Shown here piece by piece: positions 27,290 to 35,852 of a stretch of 39,872 nt of DNA. This stretch comes from Alphaproteobacteria bacterium (GTDB taxonomy: Bacteria > Pseudomonadota > Alphaproteobacteria > Caedimonadales > UBA9215): the NCBI GenBank assembly GCA_024281375.1, contig JAJSAD010000026.1, positions 1-39,872 of the forward strand, written 5' to 3'. A program made the position numbers and the translations under genes. Under the pieces are notes generated by a model. The model saw nothing but the letters and a program-made list of their open reading frames with translations, was not told where the DNA came from and made no database searches. Within the stretch, counting starts at the first letter, position 1. Every line of letters starts with the position of its first letter.

Positions 27290-27753
27290 CTATATATATC
27301 CCATACGGTCTAAAAAGCCTTGAAGAATATAGTTTGCAGCAACTTTATCGATGACTTTTTTGCGGCGTTTTCTAGAAAGGTCTGCTTTCACAAGAAGGGT
27401 TTCAGCGGCAACCGTTGAGAGACGCTCATCCCAAAAAGTCATCGGAATATCAGGATAGAGCTCGTTGAAATTACGCACAAAGTCTCTAATGGACTGCGTT
27501 CTGGGCCTTCGCTCCCATCCATATTTAAGGGAAGACCTATAACAATGGCACAGGCCTTATGATCTGCATAAAGATTGGCGATGCGTTTTGCGGTGATTGT
27601 GAATTTTTCGTGTTGGATAACTTCTAAAGAACTGGCGATCATCCAGGTGCGATCACTGATACCAACGCCGATACGTTTAGCTCCGAGATCCAAAGAGAGG
27701 AGAGGCTTATTCTGTCCCTTGAGTTTTGCAATATCTTCAATAGAAACGGGCAT
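27290..27753 (-). pseudogene. ruvX: RuvX/YqgF resolvase-fold gene broken by a one-base frameshift
   Basis: The gene is split into two frames. From 27753 the first frame gives [17 protein letters not shown] (RNase H-like fold with its catalytic Asp) through IVIGLPLNMDGSEGP. The second frame resumes with TQSIRDFVRNFNELYPDIPM, then FWDERLSTVAAE with the second acidic site, and the end VIDKVAANYILQG. Adding one base in the GGCCC run (27503-27507 on plus) restores one continuous protein of ordinary length (about 154 residues). YqgF acts in rRNA processing and is essential in several bacteria. Both catalytic regions are conserved, so a sequencing error or very recent mutation is likelier than old decay. 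It starts 3 nt after lpxB. Confidence 0.85.
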
Positions 27754-27756
27754 AGG

Positions 27757-28971
27757 CTATTTTTTTAGGGTTTCAAGAATAATGGCCGCTGCCATCTCGC
27801 TGGGGGTTTTGCCGGAATCTGACTGGACTAATTTTTGGAGTTTAAACAGCTCTTTCTTTTGAATAGCATGGGAGTTTGATTTGTCCTTTAAAAGGCGATT
27901 GAGCTCCAAAGAAAGGTCTTGGGCTTTACAATTTTCTTGAAGAAGCTCAGGAACCACTTGTTTTTCCAGAAGGATATTCGTCAGGGAAACATGCTTGGTA
28001 AGAAGCATTCGTTTCACAATAGCCGCTGAAATAGGATTTCCTTTATAGGCCACAACCATGGGTGTATCGCATAATCCAAGTTCAAGGGTAACGGTGCCCG
28101 AGGCTGCAAGAGCCGCCGTTGATGCCCGCATGGCTTGGTATTTTTCTTCTTCATCCGTTGTGATATGAACGGCAATACCTCGTTGTTTAAGGGCAGTTTC
28201 AATTTGATCTTTAAAACGGGGAAGGGTAGGGACTACAACCTCAAGGTCTGGATGATTTGCCTTCAACATTTCAACAGTATCTAGGAAAATCGGCAGATGG
28301 TTTTTGATCTCGCCAGCACGACTGCCGGGTAAAAGACAGAGCAAGGGTTGCTTCTTTTTGATCTGATGATTCTTGCGATAGAGTTCTGGGGACACATCCC
28401 AGAGTTTTTTCTCAACCAGAGGATGACCCATGAAAGTTGTTTTGAGACCATGCTTAGTGAAGTAGGGGGGCTCGAAATGAAAGAGGGTTAGCAGATGTGT
28501 CAAATACCCCGCAACGCGCTCTGCACGCCTGGGACGCCAAGCCCAAACCGTTGGGGCTGTAATATGAACAACGGGAATATTGAGGGATTTTAACCGTTTG
28601 GCGAGTCTAAAATTAAAACCAGGCGCATCAATGGTCACCACAAGGTCAGGACGTAGACGCTTGATATCTTCAACGGTCTGGTTAAGGCGCGCAAGAACAT
28701 TTACAATATGGGGAATGATTTCTAAGAGTCCCATAATAGATAGCTCCGTCATGGGAAAGAGGCTTCGCAATCCTTGAGAGGACATGTGGTTCCCGCCAAT
28801 ACCTTCAAAAGAAAGGTCGAAATCCGTTGCCTTTTTATTTAAGGCTTCCATAAGAGACCCACCGATCTGGTCGCCACTTTCCTCGCCGGCAATCATATAA
28901 ATACTCTTGCAAGTTTTTATTTTGGGAGAGGTTTTTGGTGTCTTAGCTTTTTTGTTTGTCTTAGTCGTCAT
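27757..28971 (-). CDS. lpxB: Lipid-A-disaccharide synthase
   Basis: From the ATG at 28971 (GGAG 6 nt upstream) the protein has 404 residues; an in-frame start at 29004 lies inside lpxI and has no better site. It condenses UDP-2,3-diacylglucosamine with lipid X to make the lipid A disaccharide at the inner membrane. GT19 features are present: IYMIAGEESGDQIGGSLM at the front, LLPGSRAGEIKNHLP in the middle and ASGTVTLELGLCDTPMVVAYK in the nucleotide-binding half. The first 20 residues are Lys/Thr-rich and unusual, without a clear role. It overlaps lpxI by 11 nt and is followed by ruvX. Confidence 0.95.
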   Translation of the reverse strand: MTTKTNKKAKTPKTSPKIKTCKSIYMIAGEESGDQIGGSLMEALNKKATDFDLSFEGIGGNHMSSQGLRSLFPMTELSIMGLLEIIPHIVNVLARLNQTVEDIKRLRPDLVVTIDAPGFNFRLAKRLKSLNIPVVHITAPTVWAWRPRRAERVAGYLTHLLTLFHFEPPYFTKHGLKTTFMGHPLVEKKLWDVSPELYRKNHQIKKKQPLLCLLPGSRAGEIKNHLPIFLDTVEMLKANHPDLEVVVPTLPRFKDQIETALKQRGIAVHITTDEEEKYQAMRASTAALAASGTVTLELGLCDTPMVVAYKGNPISAAIVKRMLLTKHVSLTNILLEKQVVPELLQENCKAQDLSLELNRLLKDKSNSHAIQKKELFKLQKLVQSDSGKTPSEMAAAIILETLKK

Positions 28972-29800
28972 AGGACACTCCAGTAATAAAGAGACCGTTA
29001 GCATCCGCTAAAGCGATTGTCTCTTCTTTGTTCAGGAGGATAACATTTTTTGCTTCTCCTGCAACCCCCCGAAGTCCTGCTTTGATGGCTTCTTCAACAG
29101 TGTGTGGTCCAATCACGGAACGATCCACCCGGGTTTCTTGGCCAGGTTTGATGACTTTCACAAACACCCCACCAGGGCCTTCCTGTTTTAAAGAGGCGGT
29201 TCGCCTGATGAGCTCATCGGACCCTTCAAGGGCTTCAACTCCCAGAACCAAGCCTTGTTGTACAATAACACTCTGTCCAATATCTTGCGCCCCGAGAGCT
29301 TTTGCGGCCTTGTATCCTCGCTTAATATCACTTAAAGCTTGATCATCAGGTTGGGCTTTTGTGAGAGTTTCTAGGGGGAGCATCGCTTCTTGCCCTAATA
29401 AATCATCGGGGCTAATAACGTGAAAGCCCTCTCCTTCAAAGAACTCAATGATCATTCGAAAAAGCCCATCGTCTCCCATGGGTTTACCCACAAGCTTTGC
29501 CATGAGGGCAATGCCTTTCAAATCAGGTTTAAGGCTACTCCAAGCCGGGCGATTAAAGTACCCCGCCATCACAATGTGATCGACCTTGTGGTCTCGAAAA
29601 AGTTTCACGGATTTACCCGCTTGACCCAATCCAACCAAATCATGGGGAAAATCTTTCACAAAAGCAGGGTCTGTTTGTCCTTCGTAGGCAAGAATATAAA
29701 AGGGAATTTTTTTATACTGGCAGGCTTTAATGAGGTCTCGGGGAAGGTCGCCCTGTCCAGCGATAATACCAAGACAGCCAATAGTACTTAGATTACTCAC
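28961..29800 (-). CDS. lpxI: UDP-2,3-diacylglucosamine pyrophosphatase LpxI
   Basis: LpxI makes lipid X from UDP-2,3-diacylglucosamine and replaces LpxH in most alphaproteobacteria. The start is uncertain: the GTG at 29800 (VSNLSTIGCLGIIAGQGDLP) puts the conserved GIIAGQG close to the N-terminus as in the family and has AAGGA upstream, giving 279 residues; a TTG at 29836 would give 291. The C-terminal DUF1009 part is intact: DRSVIGPHTVEEA, GLRGVAGEA and ANGLFITGV. It overlaps lpxB, whose product uses lipid X. It is downstream of the MFS exporter on the same strand, so it may share that transcript. Confidence 0.93.
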   Translation of the reverse strand: MSNLSTIGCLGIIAGQGDLPRDLIKACQYKKIPFYILAYEGQTDPAFVKDFPHDLVGLGQAGKSVKLFRDHKVDHIVMAGYFNRPAWSSLKPDLKGIALMAKLVGKPMGDDGLFRMIIEFFEGEGFHVISPDDLLGQEAMLPLETLTKAQPDDQALSDIKRGYKAAKALGAQDIGQSVIVQQGLVLGVEALEGSDELIRRTASLKQEGPGGVFVKVIKPGQETRVDRSVIGPHTVEEAIKAGLRGVAGEAKNVILLNKEETIALADANGLFITGVSYDD

Positions 29801-29880
29801 AGGAGGAGGATCCTTCACTCTTAACGTAAAATACAATAAAAGCAGTATAACAGAAGAGAGAGAAAAGAGTAGGGGGCTTG

Positions 29881-31428
29881 TCAGGCCCCACAGATGTTTT
29901 TAGGCATTTCACTCAACTTAACAGTGCGGTAACAATACAAAGTTGCTGCAAAGGACATCATGGCAACAAGGCCCATAACCCATGACATGGCATCCACAAG
30001 AGAGGTATTAATCATGTGAGTATACTGTTCAATTTCTGGAGCACTAAAATCAGCAAGGACTTTTAGATCACGGTAAGCACTTTCTAGGAACTCTGCTAAG
30101 GCCTGGTGTTTTTCTGCGCTTAAATCAATATGTTGCGTTGTGAGCCTCTCTTGGAAGTACACCAGACCAAGCCCTGTAAAGAGGCTCGTTGAGATCACGA
30201 CTCCCAGGCTATTTGCCGTACCAGCACACATAATAAAAGTGCCTGAGGCGGTGCTCAATTTCTTGGGGTCGACAACTTTCATCATCATGGCATTGAGGGC
30301 CGGAAAGGAAATCCCCATTCCAAGGCCCATTAAAAAGAGCGTGATCAGAATGGTCATTTTTGAGGTCTCTAAACCAAAAGTTGCGATAAAAAGAAGGGAG
30401 GCACCCAATAAAAATAGTCCGCCACAAATGGGATATCGGGCATCCATCTTATCAACTAGGCTTCCTCCATAGGGAGAAAGAGCCCCCAGAGCAACAGTCA
30501 TAGCAAGAAAGATTAGTCCCGCTTCATAAGGGCTGTAGCCTTGAAGGTTTTGCAAATAGAGTCCGATGATCACCAGAATGGTTGAAAAGGCAAAACAATA
30601 GACACCAAAGCCAACCATACACCCCACAAAGGGTTTATTCTTAAAGAGCCCTTCAGGAATGAGGCGGTTTTCTTTATGTTGTGATGTTTTGATAAAGAGC
30701 ATCACAAGGAGAGCCGCAAGAGCCAAAATGCCCCATAAGAGAGGATCTGAGAGTCCCCAAACCTCACTTTGGTTGACGGCATACATAAAGGCAACAAGGG
30801 CAGCTCCTAAAAGGAGTCCACCTTGAACATCAACTTTTCCGTCAGCAACGCGTTTGGGTTCTTTTTTCACAAAAAGGATAATGAGAAGCATTGTTATGAG
30901 GCACAAAGGAACATTAATGAAAAATATCCAACGCCAGCCAAAATTAGTTAAAATATACCCCCCAAAACTAGGACCAATGGCAAGACCAATGCCGGCGCCA
31001 ACCCCTAACATGCCAATGGCAAAACCACGGCGTTTTGGAGGGAAACACTCAAAGACAAGGGCATAAAGAGGTGGAACAAATAGGGCTCCGCCAAATCCTT
31101 GGAGCACACGCGCGAGAATAAGGAGCGGAGCGGAACTCACAATGCCACATAGAACAGAGGCAATCAAAAAAACAGAAACACCCCCCAATAAAAGCCGTCG
31201 TTTTCCAAAAAGATCAGCCATTTGTCCTGCAGGAATCACAAGGGAAGCCCAGGCCAAAACATAGCCACTTAACAACCATTGAAGGGTATTAAGGTCCGCA
31301 CCCGTTTCTTTGGAAATTGGGAGTAGGGCGATATTAACAGCAGTGTAGTCCACATTGATCAATAAAACGAGGATCATCATGGAAAAAAGAACAAAGGCAG
31401 CGCGTACCGTTTGGGATACATCTAACAT
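29881..31428 (-). CDS. DHA2-type MFS drug exporter (EmrB/QacA-like)
   Basis: From the ATG at 31428 (AAGGA 10 nt upstream) the protein has 515 residues; a GTG at 31452 would add eight but has no ribosome site. About 14 membrane helices are visible. Motif A reads GQMADLFGKRRLL and the antiporter motif C GVGAGIGLAIGPSFGG. These mark the 14-helix proton antiporters that expel lipophilic drugs, dyes or bile salts. No EmrA-like adaptor or outer-membrane channel is adjacent, so it may act alone in the inner membrane. A 6-bp inverted repeat just upstream is a candidate operator. lpxI follows on the same strand. Confidence 0.9.
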   Translation of the reverse strand: MLDVSQTVRAAFVLFSMMILVLLINVDYTAVNIALLPISKETGADLNTLQWLLSGYVLAWASLVIPAGQMADLFGKRRLLLGGVSVFLIASVLCGIVSSAPLLILARVLQGFGGALFVPPLYALVFECFPPKRRGFAIGMLGVGAGIGLAIGPSFGGYILTNFGWRWIFFINVPLCLITMLLIILFVKKEPKRVADGKVDVQGGLLLGAALVAFMYAVNQSEVWGLSDPLLWGILALAALLVMLFIKTSQHKENRLIPEGLFKNKPFVGCMVGFGVYCFAFSTILVIIGLYLQNLQGYSPYEAGLIFLAMTVALGALSPYGGSLVDKMDARYPICGGLFLLGASLLFIATFGLETSKMTILITLFLMGLGMGISFPALNAMMMKVVDPKKLSTASGTFIMCAGTANSLGVVISTSLFTGLGLVYFQERLTTQHIDLSAEKHQALAEFLESAYRDLKVLADFSAPEIEQYTHMINTSLVDAMSWVMGLVAMMSFAATLYCYRTVKLSEMPKNICGA

Positions 31429-31450
31429 TTTTGAAAAATCCTTATGAGAC

Positions 31451-31469
31451 ACTCAACATAAAATTGAGT
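31451..31469. promoter_or_regulatory. Inverted repeat upstream of the MFS exporter
   Basis: ACTCAA (31451-31456) and TTGAGT (31464-31469) are perfect inverted copies around a 7-bp centre, beginning 22 bp upstream of the exporter ATG. Size and place suit a TetR- or MarR-type repressor site. The remaining gap to fliL (31470-31653) has only a possible four-codon frame after AAGGAG near 31527, which I do not call. Confidence 0.4.
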
Positions 31470-31653
31470 ATGATTTTGTTTTTGTTGAAAATAAGGGGTA
31501 AAATCGATTCAATCTATCTTTTTTCAAGGAGAATGACAATGGGGTAACTTTGTTTTTCTTATTTTAAGGGGGATGTGCTCTTGCCAGGGGGCTGAAAATA
31601 GGTCAAAATTATTATAAAATATAGCTATTTTATTTGTGGAGGCATGTCCAATT

Positions 31654-32283
31654 ATGGCAGAAGACGAAAAAAAAGATATTGATAACGCCGAAGAAGTCAA
31701 AAAAGAAGATGCTAAAGGTGATGACGCCGAGGAAAAAAAAGAAGGCGGCGACGCTGAAAATGGCAAAGACGCTGAAGGAGGTGAAGAGGGAGATAAGAAA
31801 AAATCCGGTGGGATGATGAAAATCATTCTCTTTGCGGGTGTTCCGGTTCTTCTTATCATTATTATTGCAGTAGTCCTATTCTTTACATCTTTTGGACGGG
31901 GGCTGATTGGTCTTGAGACCGATGAAAATCTTGAAGAAGAAGTCGTTGAGGAAGCTGTGATGGAGCTTCCGGAACACATTAGTTATTATGATATGCCAGA
32001 GCTTTTGGTGAACATTCAATCGAGTACATCAAAGCGTAAGCCTTACTTGCGTTTGGCGGTGAAATTTGAACTTCATGATCCTGAAGCTATGAAAACTCTT
32101 GATATTATTAAGCCTCGCATTATTGATTCTTTTCAAATCTATTTGCGTGAATTGCGGGTGGATGACTTAGAGGGGTCGGCTGGTTCCCAGCGTTTGAAAG
32201 AAGAGCTCTTAAAACGGGTTAATGCTGTTGCGGCTCCCCTTAAGATCGTTGATGTTTTGTTTCAAGTTTTTGTGATCCAATAG
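31654..32283 (+). CDS. fliL: Flagellar basal-body protein FliL
   Basis: The ATG at 31654 gives 209 residues; GGAGG lies 11 nt upstream, slightly far, and a GTG at 31636 is an alternative. FliL surrounds the stator units and supports motor torque. Residues 1-50 are an extremely acidic, Lys/Glu-rich cytoplasmic stretch, residues about 53-77 a single membrane helix (MMKIILFAGVPVLLIIIIAV), and the C-terminal part the periplasmic FliL domain (YYDMPELLVNI, then PYLRLAVKFEL). The acidic tail is longer than in most FliL proteins. It heads the run fliL-fliM-DUF6468-motE-nirK. Confidence 0.92.
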   Translation: MAEDEKKDIDNAEEVKKEDAKGDDAEEKKEGGDAENGKDAEGGEEGDKKKSGGMMKIILFAGVPVLLIIIIAVVLFFTSFGRGLIGLETDENLEEEVVEEAVMELPEHISYYDMPELLVNIQSSTSKRKPYLRLAVKFELHDPEAMKTLDIIKPRIIDSFQIYLRELRVDDLEGSAGSQRLKEELLKRVNAVAAPLKIVDVLFQVFVIQ

Positions 32284-32324
32284 TTTTGTAAAATTTTAAG
32301 AGCGTTAGACAGGGAAAGTAAAAA

Positions 32325-33407
32325 ATGAGTGACGCAGCAGAAGAGGAATTAACAGACGAAGAGCTTGCTGCTCAATGGGCTGACGGTATTGATGATGAAG
32401 ACGATACTGAACCAGAGCGGGTTTTAAGTCAGGATGAAATTGACAACCTCTTAGGGGGTGCTGGTGGGGACGATAAAGAAACCAGCGGCATTAATTTTCT
32501 GATTAATAATAGCAAGCTTTCCCATGAACGTCTTCCGATGCTCGAGGTTGTTTTTGATCGTCTTGTAAAAAATCTGACGACCTCTTTGCGCAACTTCACT
32601 TCTTCTCCTGTTGATCTTAACGTTGACGAGATGACGTCTGTGCGTTTTGGAGATTATCTAGATACGGTCTCTTTGCCGGCTCTTTTAACGGTTTTTAAAG
32701 CCGAAGAATGGGAGACCCTTTCTCTTCTTTATGTAGAAACGGGTCTTGTTTATGCTCTTGTTGATACTCTCTTGGGAGGAAAAAATGGGGGGGAAATTAA
32801 AGTTGAAGGGCGTCCTTTTACCTCCATTGAACGTGGTCTTGTTAAAGAACTTGTTGATATTATCCTGAAAGACTTCACCGAAGCTTTTTCTGCTATTTCT
32901 CCTGTGACTTTCAGTTATGATCGTATGGAAACAACGCCCCGTTTTGCATCGATCGTGCGCCCCGTTGACGCAGCCATTTTGGTTAATGTTGGTATTTTAA
33001 TGGGAGGACGAGGCGGTAATGTCCAATTCTGTATTCCTTATGCCTCCATTGAACCTGTACGTGATCAAATTGTTCAAATGTTTATGGGAGAAAAATCCGG
33101 TGGCGATAATATGTGGTCTGGTCACTTGCGCCATGAGGTTTGGGATGCTCAGGTTGATGTGGATACCATTCTTGGAGAAGTCGAAGTAACGTTAGACGAC
33201 ATTTTAAGTTGGGAAGTTGGATCACAGCTTGTGCTCCGTACGAAGCCACAATCTGTTGTTAAAGCGTGTGTCGGCGGGTTTAAAATTTTGGAAGGAAAAG
33301 TGGGGCGCCGTGAAGGGTTCGTCTCTTTGAGAATTGAACACAATCTTATCAGTGAAAAGCTGAAACAAATATATGACACCCAACAAGAAAAGAAAACAGC
33401 AGAATAA
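32325..33407 (+). CDS. fliM: Flagellar switch protein FliM
   Basis: This 360-residue C-ring protein receives phospho-CheY and sets rotation direction. An acidic N-terminal lead (1-35) comes before the CheY-binding helix LSQDEIDNLLGG. The middle domain is CheC-like (about 60-250) and the C-terminus is a SpoA/FliN-type domain (about 270-345, VEVTLDDILSWEVGSQLVL). The presence of the CheY-binding motif means that a CheY should exist; the lone receiver at 17966 is one candidate. FliN, usually nearby, is not in the window. A GGGAAAG element precedes the ATG. Confidence 0.96.
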   Translation: MSDAAEEELTDEELAAQWADGIDDEDDTEPERVLSQDEIDNLLGGAGGDDKETSGINFLINNSKLSHERLPMLEVVFDRLVKNLTTSLRNFTSSPVDLNVDEMTSVRFGDYLDTVSLPALLTVFKAEEWETLSLLYVETGLVYALVDTLLGGKNGGEIKVEGRPFTSIERGLVKELVDIILKDFTEAFSAISPVTFSYDRMETTPRFASIVRPVDAAILVNVGILMGGRGGNVQFCIPYASIEPVRDQIVQMFMGEKSGGDNMWSGHLRHEVWDAQVDVDTILGEVEVTLDDILSWEVGSQLVLRTKPQSVVKACVGGFKILEGKVGRREGFVSLRIEHNLISEKLKQIYDTQQEKKTAE

Positions 33408-33416
33408 GGAGCCTCT

Positions 33417-33869
33417 ATGAGTTTTGATATTATTTTAGATATGGTTGTTATTACGTGCTTGGCGGCGACTATTGCTTTTGCGGTGCGGCTTAATAAAAAG
33501 CTATCAACAATTTATAAAAGTCGTGAAGACCTTCAAGAGTTTCTTAATCAGTTTACAGCTTCCATGGAAAAAGCGGATGCCGGTGTCAAAGACCTCAAAG
33601 GAATTGGAGAGTCTGTCTTTAAAGCCGCTCAAGATCAAATGAAAATTGCACAAGTTCTTAAAGATGACCTTGCCTTTTTAAATGAGCGAGGGGAAGATTT
33701 AGCAGGACGTCTTGACAGCAGTATTAGTATTGCAAGGCAGCTTCATAAAGACTTGGGAGACAATGCTGGGGGGGGTGGTAGCAGTAGAACTGCCGCTCTT
33801 TCTTCAGTACAAACGCGCAATGAGGATGGAGAGCCCGATCTCGTACGGCATCTTCAAAATGTACGGTAA
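33417..33869 (+). CDS. DUF6468-type flagellar-locus protein
   Basis: The protein has 150 residues and AAGGAG upstream of its ATG, 9 nt after fliM. One N-terminal membrane helix (about 3-22, IILDMVVITCLAATIAFAVR) is followed by a charged, heptad-like helical region, and the C-terminus is Ser/Gly-rich and disordered. In alphaproteobacteria a small protein of this shape (DUF6468) sits between fliM and motE, and this gene has the same place. A role in motor or stator assembly is inferred from position only. Confidence 0.7.
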   Translation: MSFDIILDMVVITCLAATIAFAVRLNKKLSTIYKSREDLQEFLNQFTASMEKADAGVKDLKGIGESVFKAAQDQMKIAQVLKDDLAFLNERGEDLAGRLDSSISIARQLHKDLGDNAGGGGSSRTAALSSVQTRNEDGEPDLVRHLQNVR

Positions 33870-33881
33870 AGGATTAAGGCG

Positions 33882-34685
33882 ATGAACTCTCTTTTAAAGG
33901 CTTACCAAATGAATGTGGCACTTACAGCGGGTGTTCCTTCAGGGAAAGCAGACATTTTATCATCCAAGGATATGTTGACGACCCTAAAAGAAAAACTGAG
34001 CATCCTTTTTATGTTTAAGCTCCGACTTGTGCCTCTTGTTATCTTTTTTGCAGTCCTCGTTCTGGGGGCGCGCGTGACAACACTCTTTACCCATATGGGA
34101 GAAAAAGATCTTTTTAAAAAAGCCCATGCATCTGAGATTAAAAATAATAAAAACAAAATGATAGGTGAGTTAGATGCTCTTCCAGTTAAAGAAGAAAAAG
34201 GAAAGAAAAGCTTAGAAGCTCTTGATGAATTTGACCCTTTTAATATGACCGCCGACCAATACCGAGCTCTTAATGGTATTCTTCAGAAAAAGGACCAGCT
34301 TTCTGATCGTGAACGGTCTATTTCTGAAAAAGAACAGGTACTCCAAGCACTTATCAAGAAAATGGATGAAAAAATTGTTGAGCTTAATCAGACAAAAGTT
34401 GAGCTTCAAAAGCTTATTGGTAAAATTGATGAGGAAGAAAATGCAAACACCAAACGTCTCGTAAAAATGACGGAAGCGATGAAAGCCCCCCAGGCTGCCA
34501 AAGTTCTTGAAGGTATAGAATTTCCCATTTTATTAGAGATCATGGAAACCATGAGAGAGAAGAAGGCCTCCGCTATTTTAGCGGCCATGGAGGTTGAAAA
34601 GGCGGGTTATCTTATGACCGCTATGTCAAAACGTCGCAAGATTTTCAAAAAGAATAACCCTAGCAAATCCATTATGAAGGGGTAG
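33882..34685 (+). CDS. motE: MotE-like flagellar chaperone protein
   Basis: The 267-residue protein has a membrane helix at about 48-68 (LVPLVIFFAVLVLGARV), a long charged coiled coil (about 130-190) and a C-terminal MgtE_N-like bundle (TKRLVKMTEAMKAPQAAKVL to the end). That layout matches MotE, which in rhizobia helps the periplasmic stator protein MotC fold and keeps motors running. No signal peptide is needed because the helix anchors it. AGGATTAAGG precedes the ATG, 12 nt after the previous stop. A longer N-terminal cytoplasmic lead (about 45 residues) than usual is present. Confidence 0.8.
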   Translation: MNSLLKAYQMNVALTAGVPSGKADILSSKDMLTTLKEKLSILFMFKLRLVPLVIFFAVLVLGARVTTLFTHMGEKDLFKKAHASEIKNNKNKMIGELDALPVKEEKGKKSLEALDEFDPFNMTADQYRALNGILQKKDQLSDRERSISEKEQVLQALIKKMDEKIVELNQTKVELQKLIGKIDEEENANTKRLVKMTEAMKAPQAAKVLEGIEFPILLEIMETMREKKASAILAAMEVEKAGYLMTAMSKRRKIFKKNNPSKSIMKG

Positions 34686-34693
34686 GAAAAGTT

Positions 34694-35704
34694 ATGAAAT
34701 TAAATCTCAAAAAAACACTCGCTCTCTTTTTGCTCATCTCTGTGTTCATTGGTTTTTCTGTAGCACAAAGTCTTGCGAAGCCAGTGAATATTAGTCGATC
34801 TGCTACGGATGTCGGAAAGCCTCTTCAATGCACCGGTGTTCCCGTAAAGAGAGAGATTTTTCTAGAGGTTAAGGAAGTAGACGGCTATGTTGATGGTAAA
34901 ACAGTTTATAAATATTGGACATTTAATGGGAAAATCCCTGGACCGTTTCTACGCGTTTGCGAAGGAGATAATGTTGAGGTTCGCCTAAAAAGTCATAAAG
35001 ACAATGAAATACTGCACTCTGTGGATTTTCATGCCGTAACGGGGCCGGGGGGCGGTGCTTCTTTTACGAAAGATCTTGAACCCGGTCAGGAGAAGTCTTT
35101 TACATTTAAAGCGTTGAAGCCAGGTGTGTTTGTGTACCATTGTGCAACACCTCCTGTTGCTCAGCATATTTCAAAGGGGCAGTATGGACTCATTCTTGTG
35201 CAACCAACAGAAGGCTTGCCTCCCGTTGATAGAGAATTTTATGTGATGCAAGGAGAGCTCTTTACAAAGGAAGCTGCCCCTGAAAAAGTTGACTTTGACT
35301 ATGATCGTCTCGTGAATGAGCATCCAACTTATATTGTTTTTAATGGGGCAGCTAAAGCTCTAACAGGTAAGAATGCTCTGAAAGCGAAAGTAGGGGAGAC
35401 CATTAGAATTTATTTTGGCGTTGGGGGCCCGAATATGATTTCTTCATTTCATGTGATTGGTGAGATTTTCGATCGTGTTTATACTTTAGGGTCTCTTTCT
35501 TCTCCCCCAGTAAAAGATGTTCAAACGATTCTTGTTCCAGCAGGGGGAAGTGCTGTTGTTGACTTTAAATTAGAAGTCCCCGGAACCTTTATCCTTGTTG
35601 ATCATGCTTTATCTCGATTGGAAAAAGGGCTCCTTGGACACCTTATTGTTGAAGGACCCGAGAATCCTAAAATCTACAAGAAAGGTATTGGGGGAAATAC
35701 CTAG
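34694..35704 (+). CDS. Copper nitrite reductase, AniA/NirK class, axial Met replaced by Gln
   Basis: This 336-residue exported two-cupredoxin protein resembles Neisseria AniA closely (GGPNMISSFHVIGEIFD, LVPAGGSAVVDF). Such enzymes reduce nitrite to nitric oxide in the periplasm. A Sec signal ends near residue 29 (SLA before KP). Type-2 copper ligands His113, His149 and His304 and catalytic Asp111 and His253 are all present. Type-1 ligands His108, Cys150 and His158 are present, but the axial Met position is Gln163 (codon CAG, in HISKGQYGL; AniA has HIANGMYGL). Gln at that place occurs in stellacyanin and lowers redox potential. It starts 8 nt after motE, on the same strand, so it appears to end the flagellar operon. 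No nor, nap or nirV gene is near. Confidence 0.9.
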   Translation: MKLNLKKTLALFLLISVFIGFSVAQSLAKPVNISRSATDVGKPLQCTGVPVKREIFLEVKEVDGYVDGKTVYKYWTFNGKIPGPFLRVCEGDNVEVRLKSHKDNEILHSVDFHAVTGPGGGASFTKDLEPGQEKSFTFKALKPGVFVYHCATPPVAQHISKGQYGLILVQPTEGLPPVDREFYVMQGELFTKEAAPEKVDFDYDRLVNEHPTYIVFNGAAKALTGKNALKAKVGETIRIYFGVGGPNMISSFHVIGEIFDRVYTLGSLSSPPVKDVQTILVPAGGSAVVDFKLEVPGTFILVDHALSRLEKGLLGHLIVEGPENPKIYKKGIGGNT

Positions 35705-35852
35705 GAAAGGATAAAGTAGGAACAAAATGGATCCGACCCACACATCATCCCTCCTATAGAACTATCGTTTACAATTTTAGGAACTTTTCACCGTGTGTTA
35801 ATGTTTTTTAGTCATCATAAAATAAGATCAGCAAGATAATAGGAAGATGATT

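Noticed and set aside
31527-31545. Four-codon leader-like frame after AAGGAG
   Set aside because: It is too short, and the ribosome site is too close to the ATG to support translation.
31524-31979. Minus-strand Ser-rich open frame over fliL
   Set aside because: It is the antisense of the Glu/Asp/Lys-rich start of fliL; its low-complexity Ser/Phe content is a mirror of acidic codons, and fliL has the homology.
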